From positions 62,001 to 126,000 of the forward strand of contig JACKBQ010000001.1 in NCBI GenBank assembly GCA_020634455.1: a DNA stretch of 64,000 nt, given 5' to 3'. Source of the DNA: Ardenticatenaceae bacterium (lineage in GTDB: Bacteria; Chloroflexota; Anaerolineae; Promineifilales; Promineifilaceae). Below, piece after piece: positions 16,991 to 25,100 of this stretch. The translations under genes and the position numbers were made by a program. Position 1 is the first letter of the stretch. Every line of letters starts with the position of its first letter. The notes under the pieces are model-generated. The model was not told where the DNA came from, did not search any database, and worked only from the letters and a program-made list of their open reading frames with translations.

Positions 16991-17422
16991 ATGATGTCTA
17001 TTGAACAAAACAAAACCGTTGTCAGTCGTCTTTATGATGAAGTGTTGAATCAGGAAAACAAAGCCGTCATTGATGAAATTTTTGCCGCCGAGGTGACCAT
17101 CCATGATCCGTTTACCGGCGTCACCCAGGGGCCAGAATCGTTTCGGCAGCTGCTGAACATCTTCGACACCGCTTTTCCCGGCCATCGTGTCACGGTGCAG
17201 CAAGTGGTCGCTGAAGGGGATTGGGTGACTGTGTTACACACGCACCAAGCTACCCATACCGGGCCGTTTATGGGGCTGCCGGGCACGGGCAAGCAGGTAA
17301 ATGTAGAGGGGTTGGAGCTGTTTCGGTTGGCAAACGGCCGTATCACCGAATTCTGGCGCAAGGATGACAACGTTTCGCTGTTGATCCAGCTGGGCATGAT
17401 GCCCGCGCCGCAAATGGCATAG
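16991..17422 (+). CDS. SnoaL-like ester cyclase / polyketide cyclase family
   Basis: A 143-aa NTF2-fold protein. NKTVVSRLYDEVLNQENKAVIDEIFAAEVTIHDP at the start and FPGHRVTVQQVVAEGDWVTVLHTHQATHTGPFMGLPGTGKQVNVEGLELFRLANGRITEFW are hallmarks of the SnoaL ester-cyclase group. GGAG precedes the double ATG (16991 or 16994). The NGRI codons contain one of the ACGGCCGT palindromes. Probable enzyme on a small hydrophobic ester or polyketide-like compound; substrate unknown. Confidence 0.85.
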   Translation: MMSIEQNKTVVSRLYDEVLNQENKAVIDEIFAAEVTIHDPFTGVTQGPESFRQLLNIFDTAFPGHRVTVQQVVAEGDWVTVLHTHQATHTGPFMGLPGTGKQVNVEGLELFRLANGRITEFWRKDDNVSLLIQLGMMPAPQMA

Positions 17423-17436
17423 AAAGTGAATAGATA

Positions 17437-17476
17437 GTAATTGGAGATTGGAGATTGTTTGCACGCTCCAATCTCT
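17437..17476. repeat. GGAGATTGGAGATT repeat with inverse CTCCAATCTC
   Basis: Tandem TTGGAGA units followed after a short spacer by CTCCAATCTC make a hairpin just before the ABM gene. The right end abuts its ribosome-binding site. Other copies: 20934-20963, 49338-49368 (inside a gene), 51742-51778 and 58070-58097. Confidence 0.7.
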
Positions 17477-17491
17477 TATCGGAGAAAAATC

Positions 17492-17779
17492 ATGTACGGA
17501 ACGATTGCTAAAGTAACGGCCCAGCCTGACAAAATCGAGGCACTGCGTGCCCTGGCGGCGCGGTTGGAGCTGGCTCCTGGCCAGATTGCCCGCTACGTCT
17601 ACCGGATGGACGCCAATCCGCAGGAATACATGCTGGTGGCTGTGTTTGAAAACCGCGCAGCGTACCAGGCCAATGCCACAAGCCCGGCGCAGCATAAACG
17701 GTTCATGGAGCTGCGCAGCCTGCTCACGGCCGATCCCGAATGGCACGACGGCGACATCGTGGATAGTCAGGTCCAATGA
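17492..17779 (+). CDS. Antibiotic biosynthesis monooxygenase (ABM) domain protein
   Basis: A 95-aa ferredoxin-fold ABM protein: MYGTIAKVTAQPDKIEALRALAARLE at the start and the YRMDANPQEYMLVAVFENRAAYQANATSPAQHKRFMELRSLL core are typical of cofactor-free monooxygenases or quinone/heme-degrading relatives. GGAG lies upstream of the ATG. It is the first gene of a tight operon: its TGA overlaps the next ATG in ATGA. The partner enzyme may be the FAD oxidoreductase upstream. Confidence 0.82.
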   Translation: MYGTIAKVTAQPDKIEALRALAARLELAPGQIARYVYRMDANPQEYMLVAVFENRAAYQANATSPAQHKRFMELRSLLTADPEWHDGDIVDSQVQ

Positions 17780-18516
17780 ACGGGCATTTGGAAAAGACGG
17801 CCGTATCCGCCCCCCTTTCCCGCCTTCACTGGCTGTTGAGCGTGCAAACCGCCGTCATTTTGTTCGGCTCGCTCAACCGGCTCGGCTCGTGGACGCTGGA
17901 CTACGTGGCGGCCAACGCGTTTTTGCGCTGGGTGGATTTCCACAACATGCTCACCCTGCCGCTGATCAGCGTGACGGCGTTTTATCTGCTGAAATTGGAG
18001 ATTGAGCGAGGCGAGCGGCGCAGCAACGGCCGATTACCGCTGCTGCTCAACTTGACTTTCATCATCGGCCTGTACCTGTTTGCCGCCAGCTACGGCAGCC
18101 ACGAAACCACCAACTATCTGCACGCCCGCTTTTGCCCAGCGGGCGACACCACCGACCTATGCCGGATTGTCATTTTCAACGACGACGATTTTTCTCACTG
18201 GCTCTTTTTTGCCGGATTTGTGCTGATCAACGGCGCGTTGATGCTGCTGCAAGTGGTCTTTCCCATTCGTGATGCGGTGGGCTGGCGCGATACGGCCGTT
18301 CTCACGCTCAACGGTTTGTTTGTGGCTCTGGGCATCTTTGCCAACCTCGGTTTTGAGGCAATTGGGCTGGATTTGGTTGTGGTTTTGGGGCTGGCGGTGC
18401 TGTCAGGCTGGCTGCTGTGGCGCAACGGCCGTCAGCCGCTGTTGGTTTATTATGCGGTGGCCTACGGGGTTGGGTTGGTGCTAACGGCCGTTTATCGTCT
18501 GGTGGTGTCCGCATGA
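17776..18516 (+). CDS. Polytopic membrane protein, unknown family
   Basis: A 246-aa protein with about six or seven hydrophobic helices, for example LLSVQTAVILFGSL, MLTLPLISVTAFYLL, LLNLTFIIGLYLFAASY and LLVYYAVAYGVGLVLTAVY. Polar landmarks are FHNMLT, SYGSHETTNYLH and FNDDDFSHWLFF, where His and Asp clusters might bind metal or lipid. I do not recognise the family. It is translationally coupled at both ends through ATGA overlaps with the ABM and NHL genes, so it is probably the membrane partner of that operon. Confidence 0.85.
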   Translation: MNGHLEKTAVSAPLSRLHWLLSVQTAVILFGSLNRLGSWTLDYVAANAFLRWVDFHNMLTLPLISVTAFYLLKLEIERGERRSNGRLPLLLNLTFIIGLYLFAASYGSHETTNYLHARFCPAGDTTDLCRIVIFNDDDFSHWLFFAGFVLINGALMLLQVVFPIRDAVGWRDTAVLTLNGLFVALGIFANLGFEAIGLDLVVVLGLAVLSGWLLWRNGRQPLLVYYAVAYGVGLVLTAVYRLVVSA

Positions 18517-19538
18517 ACCGGTTGCGCTCTCGTGTCCTGCTTTTGGCGGCGGGGCTGGTCGTGGTAGCGCTCTGGAGTGCGCTGCAGCTGGTAGGCTGGC
18601 CCTTGGTCAACGGCCGTTCGCAATACACCGCCGCCCCCGATTGGCCCACGCTGCCGCCCAGCCTGGTTTTGGGGCAGGTGACGGGCATCGATGTGAACGC
18701 GCAGGGCCAGGTTTTTGTCTTTGCCCGGGGCGACAAAGTGTGGGAGTCGGAAACGATCGACCCATCGCTCATCAGTTCGCCGACGGTTTACGTGTTTGAT
18801 GGGCAAAGTGGCGAACTGCTCACTTCGTGGGGCGAAAACCGTTTTGTCATGCCGCACGGCCTGAGGCTTGACCCGGCGGGCAACGTCTGGCTAACCGACG
18901 TGGGGCTGCACCAGGTTTTCCAATTCGATGGCGCGGGCAACCTGCTGCTGACCCTTGGTGAGGCGGGCATACCCGGCAGCGATGCCGCCCATTTTAACCG
19001 CCCCACCGATGTGGCCGTGGCGGCGGATGGCTCTTTTTACGTCAGCGATGGCTACCTGAACAGCCGGATTGTGCATTTTGCTGCGAACGGCCGTTTCCTG
19101 AATGAATGGGGCAGCGCGGGAACTGCCTCTGGCGAATTTGACGTGCCGCACAGCCTGGACATTGATGCGTCGGGTCGCGTTTACGTGGCAGATCGGGGCA
19201 ATGCGCGGGTGCAGATTTTTGACGCAGACGGCCGTTTCCTTACCAGCTGGCACGACGAACTACAAATCGGCCGTCCCTGGGCGGTGCGCGTGGGGGCAGA
19301 TGGCTTTCTCTACGTGGTAGATGGCGGCGACCAAAATGAATGGCTGCCGGATCGCGCCCGCATCCTGAAACTAACGCCCGAAGGTGACATTGTGGACCGC
19401 TTTGGCAGATACGGCCGTGGGCCGGGCCAATTTATCTGGCCGCACGCGCTGGCCGTTGCCGCAGACGGCACGCTCTTTGTGGCCGAAGTGGGCCAGGGGC
19501 AGCGCATTCAAAAATTAATTAACGGAGGAGTTCCATGA
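18513..19538 (+). CDS. NHL-repeat beta-propeller, peptidylglycine alpha-amidating lyase-like
   Basis: A 341-aa secreted or membrane-anchored propeller. Residues about 7-27 (VLLLAAGLVVVALWSALQLVG) are a signal anchor. Then come NHL blades with the recurrent pattern P-H-x-L/D...G-x-V/L-Y/F-V-A/S-D, e.g. MPHGLRLDPAGNVWLTDVG and VPHSLDIDASGRVYVADRG; the opening VTGIDVNAQGQVFVFARGDKVW resembles the alpha-amidating lyase family. An extra 32 open codons upstream would overlap the previous gene; the ATG at 18513 in ATGA is chosen. Several blades are encoded through NGR codons carrying the ACGGCCGT palindrome. Confidence 0.85.
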   Translation: MNRLRSRVLLLAAGLVVVALWSALQLVGWPLVNGRSQYTAAPDWPTLPPSLVLGQVTGIDVNAQGQVFVFARGDKVWESETIDPSLISSPTVYVFDGQSGELLTSWGENRFVMPHGLRLDPAGNVWLTDVGLHQVFQFDGAGNLLLTLGEAGIPGSDAAHFNRPTDVAVAADGSFYVSDGYLNSRIVHFAANGRFLNEWGSAGTASGEFDVPHSLDIDASGRVYVADRGNARVQIFDADGRFLTSWHDELQIGRPWAVRVGADGFLYVVDGGDQNEWLPDRARILKLTPEGDIVDRFGRYGRGPGQFIWPHALAVAADGTLFVAEVGQGQRIQKLINGGVP

Positions 19539-20065
19539 AAAGCAACGAATATGCCTTTACCACCCAGTGGCGGGTCGAGAGCACCTGCCAGGAAATTAGC
19601 GAAATTTTAGGCAACGCCACCGATCTTACCCGCTGGTGGCCCTCGGTTTATTTGGAGGTGCAAGAGCTGGAGCCGGGCGACAAAAACGGCATTGGCAAGG
19701 TGGTGAGCCTGTACACCAAGGGCTGGCTGCCCTACACGCTGCGCTGGCAGTTTCGCGTCACCGCCAACCGCTCGCCTTACGGGTTTGCTCTGGAAGCGTG
19801 GGGCGATTTTGTGGGGACGGGGGAGTGGCTGTTTGTGCAAAACGGCCGTTGGGTAGACATTACCTACGATTGGCGAATCCGGGCCGACAAGCCGCTGCTG
19901 CGCTGGCTGTCGTTTATTATGAAGCCGATTTTTGCCGCCAACCACCATTGGGCCATGCGCAAAGGCGAAGAAAGTTTAAAGCTAGAGCTGGCGCGCCGTC
20001 GGGCTAATACGGCCCAGGAACGACAGGCAGTGCCACTGCCACCCAGGCGCACATTCAGTTTTTAG
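19535..20065 (+). CDS. SRPBCC family protein (polyketide cyclase/START-like)
   Basis: A 176-aa protein starting YAFTTQWRVESTCQEISEILGNATDLTRWWPSVYLEV, the usual START/Bet v1-like opening in which the WWP segment follows the first helices. It should form a hydrophobic pocket for lipid, polyketide or quinone-like ligands. GGAGGAG precedes the ATG, which overlaps the previous stop as ATGA. Last gene of the four-gene operon; only 21 bp separate its stop from the convergent agmatinase gene. Confidence 0.82.
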   Translation: MKSNEYAFTTQWRVESTCQEISEILGNATDLTRWWPSVYLEVQELEPGDKNGIGKVVSLYTKGWLPYTLRWQFRVTANRSPYGFALEAWGDFVGTGEWLFVQNGRWVDITYDWRIRADKPLLRWLSFIMKPIFAANHHWAMRKGEESLKLELARRRANTAQERQAVPLPPRRTFSF

Positions 20066-20086
20066 CGGATTTGATGTTCGGCCGTC

Positions 20087-20923
20087 TTACAACATTTTAG
20101 CCGCAATTTCTTTGAGCAGCTTGGCAGCAACGGCCGTTGTCATCCCCACCAGGTCCCGCACCGGATTCAGCTCCACAATGTCTGCGCCCACCAGGGGGAC
20201 GTCAATGGCCTGAATCAAATCAATTACTTCTCGCGTGGTGAGCCCGCCCGGTTCATGATGCGACACGCCAGGGGCAAAGGCCGGGTCTAGCCCATCTAAG
20301 TCCAGCGAAAGATAAAGCGGGCCGGCCAAATTCAAGGCCATCCCCGGCTGCCAATCGGTCATATGAATGATTTCTACGCCAAACTTTTCCGCCTGAGCTT
20401 TTTGGTGCGCATTTAGGGTGCGGATACCTACCTGCACCAGCTGTTTTGCCAGCCCTGCCTCCATAATTCGGGCAAACGGGCAGGCGTGCGAGACGCGGCT
20501 GCCTTCAAATTCCTCGTACAAGTCCGAGTGGGCGTCTATGTGCAAAATGGTGAGATCGGGATATTTGGCGGCAAAGGCCTGCACGATGGGAAAGGTGACG
20601 GCATGGTCGCCGCCGAGAGAAAGCACGCGCGCCTCTCTGTCAAGCAGGTTGGCGATATGCTGGGTGATGATGGGTGCGCCATCGGCTTGCCAGGTGCCTG
20701 GTCCTAGCGGCAGGTCGCCCACGTCTAGCAGGCGGGGTTCGCGGCCTAGATCGTGTCCGTTTTCGGCACACAAGTTGTCTGAACCGCTGTGTAGCACCCG
20801 GCGAATTTGTCCGGGTGCCTGGGCTGGACCGCGCAAAAAGGAGGAATTCTCATCTGACGGGACGCCAACAAGGGCGACCATGCCGGATTTTAGCTGGGTG
20901 AGGTTGGTTTGGAAGTTGTTCAT
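20087..20923 (-). CDS. speB: Agmatinase / arginase family ureohydrolase
   Basis: A 278-aa manganese enzyme; agmatine to putrescine plus urea is the usual reaction for bacterial proteins of this size. All expected metal ligands are present: H107 (LGGDH), D130, H132 and D134 (HIDAHSD), D208 and D210 (SLDLDGLDP). The SHHEPGG loop near 221-227 is typical of the family; guanidino-substrate choice is not certain. Start 20923 gives the standard N-terminus; 21 more open codons upstream derive from the GGAGATT repeat. It follows the homocysteine methyltransferase gene on the same strand after a repeat-filled gap of 71 bp. Confidence 0.88.
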   Translation of the reverse strand: MNNFQTNLTQLKSGMVALVGVPSDENSSFLRGPAQAPGQIRRVLHSGSDNLCAENGHDLGREPRLLDVGDLPLGPGTWQADGAPIITQHIANLLDREARVLSLGGDHAVTFPIVQAFAAKYPDLTILHIDAHSDLYEEFEGSRVSHACPFARIMEAGLAKQLVQVGIRTLNAHQKAQAEKFGVEIIHMTDWQPGMALNLAGPLYLSLDLDGLDPAFAPGVSHHEPGGLTTREVIDLIQAIDVPLVGADIVELNPVRDLVGMTTAVAAKLLKEIAAKML

Positions 20924-20933
20924 GGGGTTCCTT

Positions 20934-21012
20934 GGGAGATTGGAGATTAGAAATTGGAGATTTTTCTCCTCGTGCTTGGCAACCAATTACCGACTTACTG
21001 ATTACCGATTAC
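20934..21012. repeat. Composite repeat: GGAGATT units plus CGATTACC units
   Basis: GGAGATTGGAGATTAGAAATTGGAG (as shorter units) at 20934-20960 is followed by ACCAATTACCGACTTACTGATTACCG at about 20981-21012, joining two repeat families that occur separately elsewhere. The second part covers the last codons of the homocysteine methyltransferase gene. Confidence 0.65.
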
Positions 21013-21948
21013 TGGCCTTGTCCGGTCGCGGATTTGCTGGATGTGGGCCGGGCCGGTGCGGCAGCAGCCGCCGACCAGCAGCGCCCCCATTTTGCGCCAT
21101 TCGCGGCTAATGGTGCCAAATTCGGCTGGATCGGACTGGCCGAGCCACGTTTTGGTGGTGGGATCGAACTGTTCGCCAGAGTTGGGGTAGACAATGATGT
21201 TTTTATCAGTGTGGATTTGAACGGCCGTAATCAAATCTGGCACAAAGCGGGGTGGGGTGCAGTTGATGCCCACCGCCACCAAATTGGGCAGATCGTTGAG
21301 TAGTTGGGCGCAGTCGGCAATGGGGGTGCCATCGTTGATGGAACGGCCGTCCCGGCAGGCAAAACTCATCCAGGCGGGGGTTTCGGGGGTTTCCAACAAG
21401 AGCTGGCGCAGCGCTTTGGCCTCGGCAAAGGAAGGGATTGTTTCGCAGGCGAGCAAATCGGCCCCGCTCTGCGCCAAAATTTCCCAGCGCGGGCGGTGCC
21501 AATCCAGTAGCCCCGCCTCGTCCAGCTCGTAAAGGCCGGTGTATTCAGAACCATTGGCCAGGTAAGCCCCGTATGGCCCCACGCTGGCAGCCACCAACGG
21601 CCGTAACCGCCCGCGTCGGTTGGCCATAACCGCCCAAAACTGGTCTCGCGCTTCAATTGCCAGTTGCACGGCAAAGCGAATCAGGTCTGCGGCTGCGTCT
21701 TCGCTGAGGCCGCGAGAGTACAAGCCGGGCAGGCTGGCCTGGTAGCTGGCACTGATTACGCAGTCGGCCCCGGCCCAGAGGTAGTCGCTGTGTACTTGGC
21801 GGATGGCGTCTGGCTGCTCTAGCAAGATTTTGGCAGACCAGAGCGGATCGTTCAAATTAAAGCGGCGTTTTTCTAGCTCGGTGGCCAGTCCGCCGTCGAG
21901 GATGAATACATTTTGGTGGTCGAGAAACGGCCGTATCGGATCAATCAT
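20995..21948 (-). CDS. mmuM: Homocysteine S-methyltransferase family protein
   Basis: A 317-aa zinc enzyme predicted to methylate homocysteine to methionine, typically from S-methylmethionine. The three zinc cysteines are C230 (VGINC) and C295-C296 (GGCCRTGP). N-terminal FILDGGLATELEKR is the family signature. ATG 21948 gives the normal start; the longer frame (to 22068) would overlap the upstream GNAT gene. The spacing of 5 bp to GNAT suggests one transcript. Its C-terminus, RPVIGNQ, is encoded by a CGATTACC-type repeat, suggesting the repeat has replaced the original gene end. Confidence 0.88.
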   Translation of the reverse strand: MIDPIRPFLDHQNVFILDGGLATELEKRRFNLNDPLWSAKILLEQPDAIRQVHSDYLWAGADCVISASYQASLPGLYSRGLSEDAAADLIRFAVQLAIEARDQFWAVMANRRGRLRPLVAASVGPYGAYLANGSEYTGLYELDEAGLLDWHRPRWEILAQSGADLLACETIPSFAEAKALRQLLLETPETPAWMSFACRDGRSINDGTPIADCAQLLNDLPNLVAVGINCTPPRFVPDLITAVQIHTDKNIIVYPNSGEQFDPTTKTWLGQSDPAEFGTISREWRKMGALLVGGCCRTGPAHIQQIRDRTRPVIGNQ

Positions 21949-21953
21949 TACGC

Positions 21954-23294
21954 TTACCCCAGCCCCACAACCCAGGACGGTTTTTTGGGAAATAGAATGC
22001 TGCACAAAACGGCGGCTTCCGCCGTGCGAGGAAAACAATCGGCATGAACCGCGTTTAGCTCCTCCCACGAATTGCGGCCAAACAACATCGAGAGGAAGGT
22101 GGTGTCCGGGAATTGCAGGTCGCCATCATCCACGCTTTTGGGTTCGTAGCTGCCCACTTCTTGTAGCTTGCCTTGCGCAAAAACGAGGGTGAACTGCTGC
22201 TGGTACAAGTTGACGCGGCAGGTGCCACTGTATCCGGTCAGCACGCTTTCGGCCAGTCGCTTTTCCAGTATTGGGGCGATGTGGCGCAAAAAGGCGGGCA
22301 AATCGGGCACGCGGAGGTACCAGGCATACGGCCGTCGCTGTTCTTCAAGTTGGCGGCCCAATGCTTCGTAGATGGGATGCCCAATGCCCAGGCCAAAGGT
22401 GACGCCGCGCAGTCGCTTCTCTTCTTTTTCGTATAGCACATCGGCCAGCTTTTTGAAATAGCGGGTGAGGTACAGCCCCACGGTCCGCCAGGAGTGGTCG
22501 GGGCGCACGCCTAGCTCGCGCACAAAGTAGCTGTTGCCAAACTGTTTGTACTCTACGTAAGCAACGGGTTGGTGGGGCGAATCAATCAGTTCCACCAAAT
22601 AAAAATGGCGCGCATACACCGAAATAGGGTTGGGAATCGTTAGCTCGTAGCGCCAGGTCTCTTCGTCCCGCTGACGGCTGATGAGAGCGCCTCGATTGTG
22701 CGCTTCGTAAAGCGTTTGCAGAATGGACCAATCCGCCTCGGTGGCGGGGCGAATCTGGTACAGTTCTTCTTCCACTTTGCTGTCGTTGCCGGGGCGATCC
22801 CACAAAAAGTCTCGCCCACCGCCCAAATCTAGGGCCATGCCGTAGCCGAAGAGGCGGTAATACCAGGGGATGCCGGTGATGGCCTGGACTAATTCTCCTC
22901 GTGCGGCGCTTTTGGCGTGAACGGCCGTCATCTGTGCCCGCACCAACCCCCGTCGCCGATAATCTGGGTCAGTTCCCACCAGTTCCGGCCGTCCAACGCC
23001 AAACGGAATGCCGTCATACGCCCAGGATTGCGAGATGAGGTTGAGTGAGGAGACAATTTTGCCGCCTGCGTTTTCATCCACCACCACAGTAAAATCGCTG
23101 GCGCGGGTGGTGGGATGATCGCCGCGCATCAAATCCTCCGTCCAGCGGGCCAGCCAGATTTCTGGATCATCCAGGTCGTCGCTGTGAATGTGTACGTTAA
23201 ACGAGGCCAACGCCTCGGTGTCGGCCGGTGTAGCCCAGCGAAGCACCAAGCTATCGCCAAGATTTTGGGGCAAACCAAATGAATTGCGCATCAT
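21954..23294 (-). CDS. GNAT family N-acetyltransferase, Eis-like
   Basis: A 446-aa protein with an N-terminal GNAT fold: LVLRWATPADTEALASFNVHIHSDD at the start, then PELVGTDPDYRRRGLVRAQM as the acetyl-CoA pyrophosphate loop (R/Q-x-x-G-x-G/L). The length and a second half containing another acetyltransferase-like unit plus a C-terminal sterol-carrier-like region fit the Eis family, whose members acetylate amines on peptides or aminoglycosides. Substrate here unknown. Two adjacent ATGs (23294 or 23291). First gene of the leftward group with mmuM and speB. Confidence 0.75.
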   Translation of the reverse strand: MMRNSFGLPQNLGDSLVLRWATPADTEALASFNVHIHSDDLDDPEIWLARWTEDLMRGDHPTTRASDFTVVVDENAGGKIVSSLNLISQSWAYDGIPFGVGRPELVGTDPDYRRRGLVRAQMTAVHAKSAARGELVQAITGIPWYYRLFGYGMALDLGGGRDFLWDRPGNDSKVEEELYQIRPATEADWSILQTLYEAHNRGALISRQRDEETWRYELTIPNPISVYARHFYLVELIDSPHQPVAYVEYKQFGNSYFVRELGVRPDHSWRTVGLYLTRYFKKLADVLYEKEEKRLRGVTFGLGIGHPIYEALGRQLEEQRRPYAWYLRVPDLPAFLRHIAPILEKRLAESVLTGYSGTCRVNLYQQQFTLVFAQGKLQEVGSYEPKSVDDGDLQFPDTTFLSMLFGRNSWEELNAVHADCFPRTAEAAVLCSILFPKKPSWVVGLG

Positions 23295-23481
23295 TTCACC
23301 TTCTTGTTTTGTCGTGCTGAGCTACCGTGTACGGCTATTGTAAGAGCTTCTCTCATCTTTGTGTAATCTAGCCTGCCCCATTGTAAGATAATCATTTGAA
23401 ATTCGCCTAAGCCATTGACGTTGTCTGACTGTTTATGCCAAAATTCATTTAGATTTGTCACATAATTTGGCAGGTAGAAAG

Positions 23482-23616
23482 ATGATTTTGACCATACCCT
23501 TTATTTCAATTTATTTAGTTTTACTGAGTGGAGCCGTTGGTTTGTTTTTGATGCTGTGGTGGCAAAAACGGCCGCAGCCCCAACAGGCGCTGGCTCATAG
23601 CCAAACTTACAAATAA
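23482..23616 (+). CDS. Small single-span membrane protein (44 aa)
   Basis: ATG at 23482 to TAA at 23616 encodes 44 residues: an N-terminal hydrophobic span of about 24 residues (start MILTIPFISIYLVLL, end LFLMLWW), then a basic and polar tail with QKRPQPQQ. A weak AGGTAGAAAG precedes the start. It ends 12 nt before the zinc metallopeptidase gene, so the two are probably cotranscribed. No family recognised. Too short for homology to be judged by eye. Confidence 0.55.
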   Translation: MILTIPFISIYLVLLSGAVGLFLMLWWQKRPQPQQALAHSQTYK

Positions 23617-23628
23617 TGAGGTTGAACG

Positions 23629-24318
23629 ATGTATTTTGACCCACTTTACTTACTGTTTGCTTTACCGGGACTGCTGCTGGGCTTGTGGGCCAAGTCCCGT
23701 GTGAGCAGCAATTTCAACAAATATTCAAAAGTGCGCACGGCGCGTAATGTCACTGGCGCTGAAGTGGCGCGCCAACTGCTAGATGCACATGGCTTATATG
23801 ATGTGGCGATTGAAGAAACGCAGGGTACCCTCAGCGATCATTATGATCCACGCAGCAAGGTGCTGCGGTTGAGTCCGGCGGTGTATCGTACCCCCAGCAT
23901 TGCGGCCGCTGGTGTGGCTGCCCACGAAATGGGGCACGCGCTTCAGGATGCAGGCGGATATTTCCCTCTGCAAATTCGCAGCACATTGGTGCCGGCTGCG
24001 CAATTTGGCAGTTCATTTGCCCCGTGGCTGTTTATTGGGGGCCTGCTGCTTAACTTTACCACGTTGGCCTGGGTGGGGGTGATTATGTTTGCCGCGGCCG
24101 TTCTTTTTACGCTCATCACCTTGCCGGTAGAGTTTGATGCGAGTAAGCGTGCCAAACAGCTATTAGTGGGCAATGGTGTTTTGATTGGCAATGAGATTGA
24201 GGGCGTCAATAAGGTATTGGATGCTGCGGCGTTGACGTATGTGGCAGCGGCCGTTTCCGCCATTGGCACCTTGCTTTACTATGTTTTACTCCTCACGGGA
24301 GGCGGTCGCCGTCGTTAG
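23629..24318 (+). CDS. Membrane neutral zinc metallopeptidase (YugP-like)
   Basis: A 229-aa integral membrane peptidase. An N-terminal helix (LYLLFALPGLLLGLW) is followed by the soluble zinc motif H99-E100-x-x-H103 (AAHEMGHALQ) and three further hydrophobic segments, e.g. LFIGGLLLNFTTLAWVGVIMFAAAVLFTLITLPVEFDAS. The closing FDASKRAKQLL...EGVNKVLDAAALTYVAAAVSAIGTLLYY is characteristic of this family. Probably degrades or processes membrane proteins; substrate unknown. GAGG before the ATG. A strong terminator follows at 24393. Confidence 0.9.
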   Translation: MYFDPLYLLFALPGLLLGLWAKSRVSSNFNKYSKVRTARNVTGAEVARQLLDAHGLYDVAIEETQGTLSDHYDPRSKVLRLSPAVYRTPSIAAAGVAAHEMGHALQDAGGYFPLQIRSTLVPAAQFGSSFAPWLFIGGLLLNFTTLAWVGVIMFAAAVLFTLITLPVEFDASKRAKQLLVGNGVLIGNEIEGVNKVLDAAALTYVAAAVSAIGTLLYYVLLLTGGGRRR

Positions 24319-24333
24319 GATATTGCTAAAAAG

Positions 24334-24387
24334 AAGTTCAACTTTTTCTCAACCGTTTAACGCCACCAGCGGCCAAAAGTTGAACTT
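24334..24387. repeat. Inverted repeat after the metallopeptidase gene
   Basis: AAGTTCAACTTTT (24334-24346) and its exact inverse complement (24375-24387) flank 28 nt, immediately before the terminator. Could form an extended 3' hairpin that stabilises the mRNA. Confidence 0.65.
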
Positions 24388-24392
24388 CGAGA

Positions 24393-24435
24393 AAAAGAAA
24401 AACGGGATGGTTGTTAGCCATCCCGTTTTTCTTTT
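24393..24435. terminator. Bidirectional rho-independent terminator
   Basis: An 18-bp perfect stem (24393-24410 with 24418-24435) has a GC core AACGGGATGG/CCATCCCGTT, a 7-nt loop and A-rich/T-rich outer arms giving a U-run on both strands. It ends the metallopeptidase transcript (+) and would also end the leftward transcript of the two tiny membrane genes at 24524-24850. Confidence 0.9.
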
Positions 24436-24523
24436 GGCTAGAGAACTCGCGGCTCTGAACCCCCGATCCCCTCACACGAGCACCGCTGGTGAAGCGGTGT
24501 GAAAAAGCAATTTTATGAACAAT

Positions 24524-24622
24524 CTATCGTGGGCGCACAATGGATACGCCGATCAGCATTCCAGCAATAACCATCATGAGTGCAACGATGATAATGGTGG
24601 AAAAGTCTAGTTGAATAATCAT
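24524..24622 (-). CDS. Tiny membrane protein (32 aa)
   Basis: ATG at 24622 to TAG at 24524 encodes 32 residues: a short polar start (MIIQLDFS), a hydrophobic stretch of about 20 residues ending in GMLIGVSIV, then a basic end RPR. GGAGACC lies 5 nt before the ATG, the right position for a ribosome-binding site. Single-span topology with positive C-terminus. Followed by the bidirectional terminator. Unknown family. Confidence 0.5.
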   Translation of the reverse strand: MIIQLDFSTIIIVALMMVIAGMLIGVSIVRPR

Positions 24623-24733
24623 GTGATGGTCTCCGTTTGTTTGGTTGATTTGAGTGCAGTTTACTCTGTTTTGGTGTGACTATCCTGACTGGTAGGAGAC
24701 GGTGACCGGATAAAAACTGACAAATGTGGTAAA

Positions 24734-24850
24734 TTAGTCAGGATTTTGTTTGAGGATCAAGTAAACCAGCAGAAGTAAGGGGGTCATTAGCCCCACAATG
24801 AAGGCTACCAGCAGCAAGCCAAACAGCGCACCATACGTTAAAGTTACCAT
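24734..24850 (-). CDS. Tiny membrane protein (38 aa)
   Basis: ATG at 24850 to TAA at 24734 encodes 38 residues, MVTLTYGALFG at the start and LVYLILKQNPD at the end, with nearly continuous hydrophobic sequence between, broken by MTP, so one long or two short spans. AAAGGAGAG lies 7 nt upstream, a strong ribosome-binding site. It is on the same strand and 111 bp before the 32-aa gene. Unknown family. Confidence 0.5.
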   Translation of the reverse strand: MVTLTYGALFGLLLVAFIVGLMTPLLLLVYLILKQNPD

Positions 24851-25100
24851 GTTGAGTCTCTCCTTTTCATTTTACCAGTACAAATCCGATACGTTAGGAC
24901 ACAATGCAGGTATGCAGGAACGGCCGTTTGGCTCTGCTGGCGAACCTGTACTGAGTTTAACGAAGTCAGGCTGGTTTTTCCTGACGAGGGACAGACGTGA
25001 AAGTGACAGCGGGGAAACAACTGCTGTTAATAGATTGAACCATTTTGTTTCGGCGCGACGATTCATTGCCTGAAAATGGTCCAATCTGGTGAGGGGGTAT

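Noticed and set aside
24798..25073. 91-aa ORF on the + strand
   Set aside because: No ribosome-binding site, low-complexity reading, and it overlaps the better-supported 38-aa membrane ORF on the other strand.
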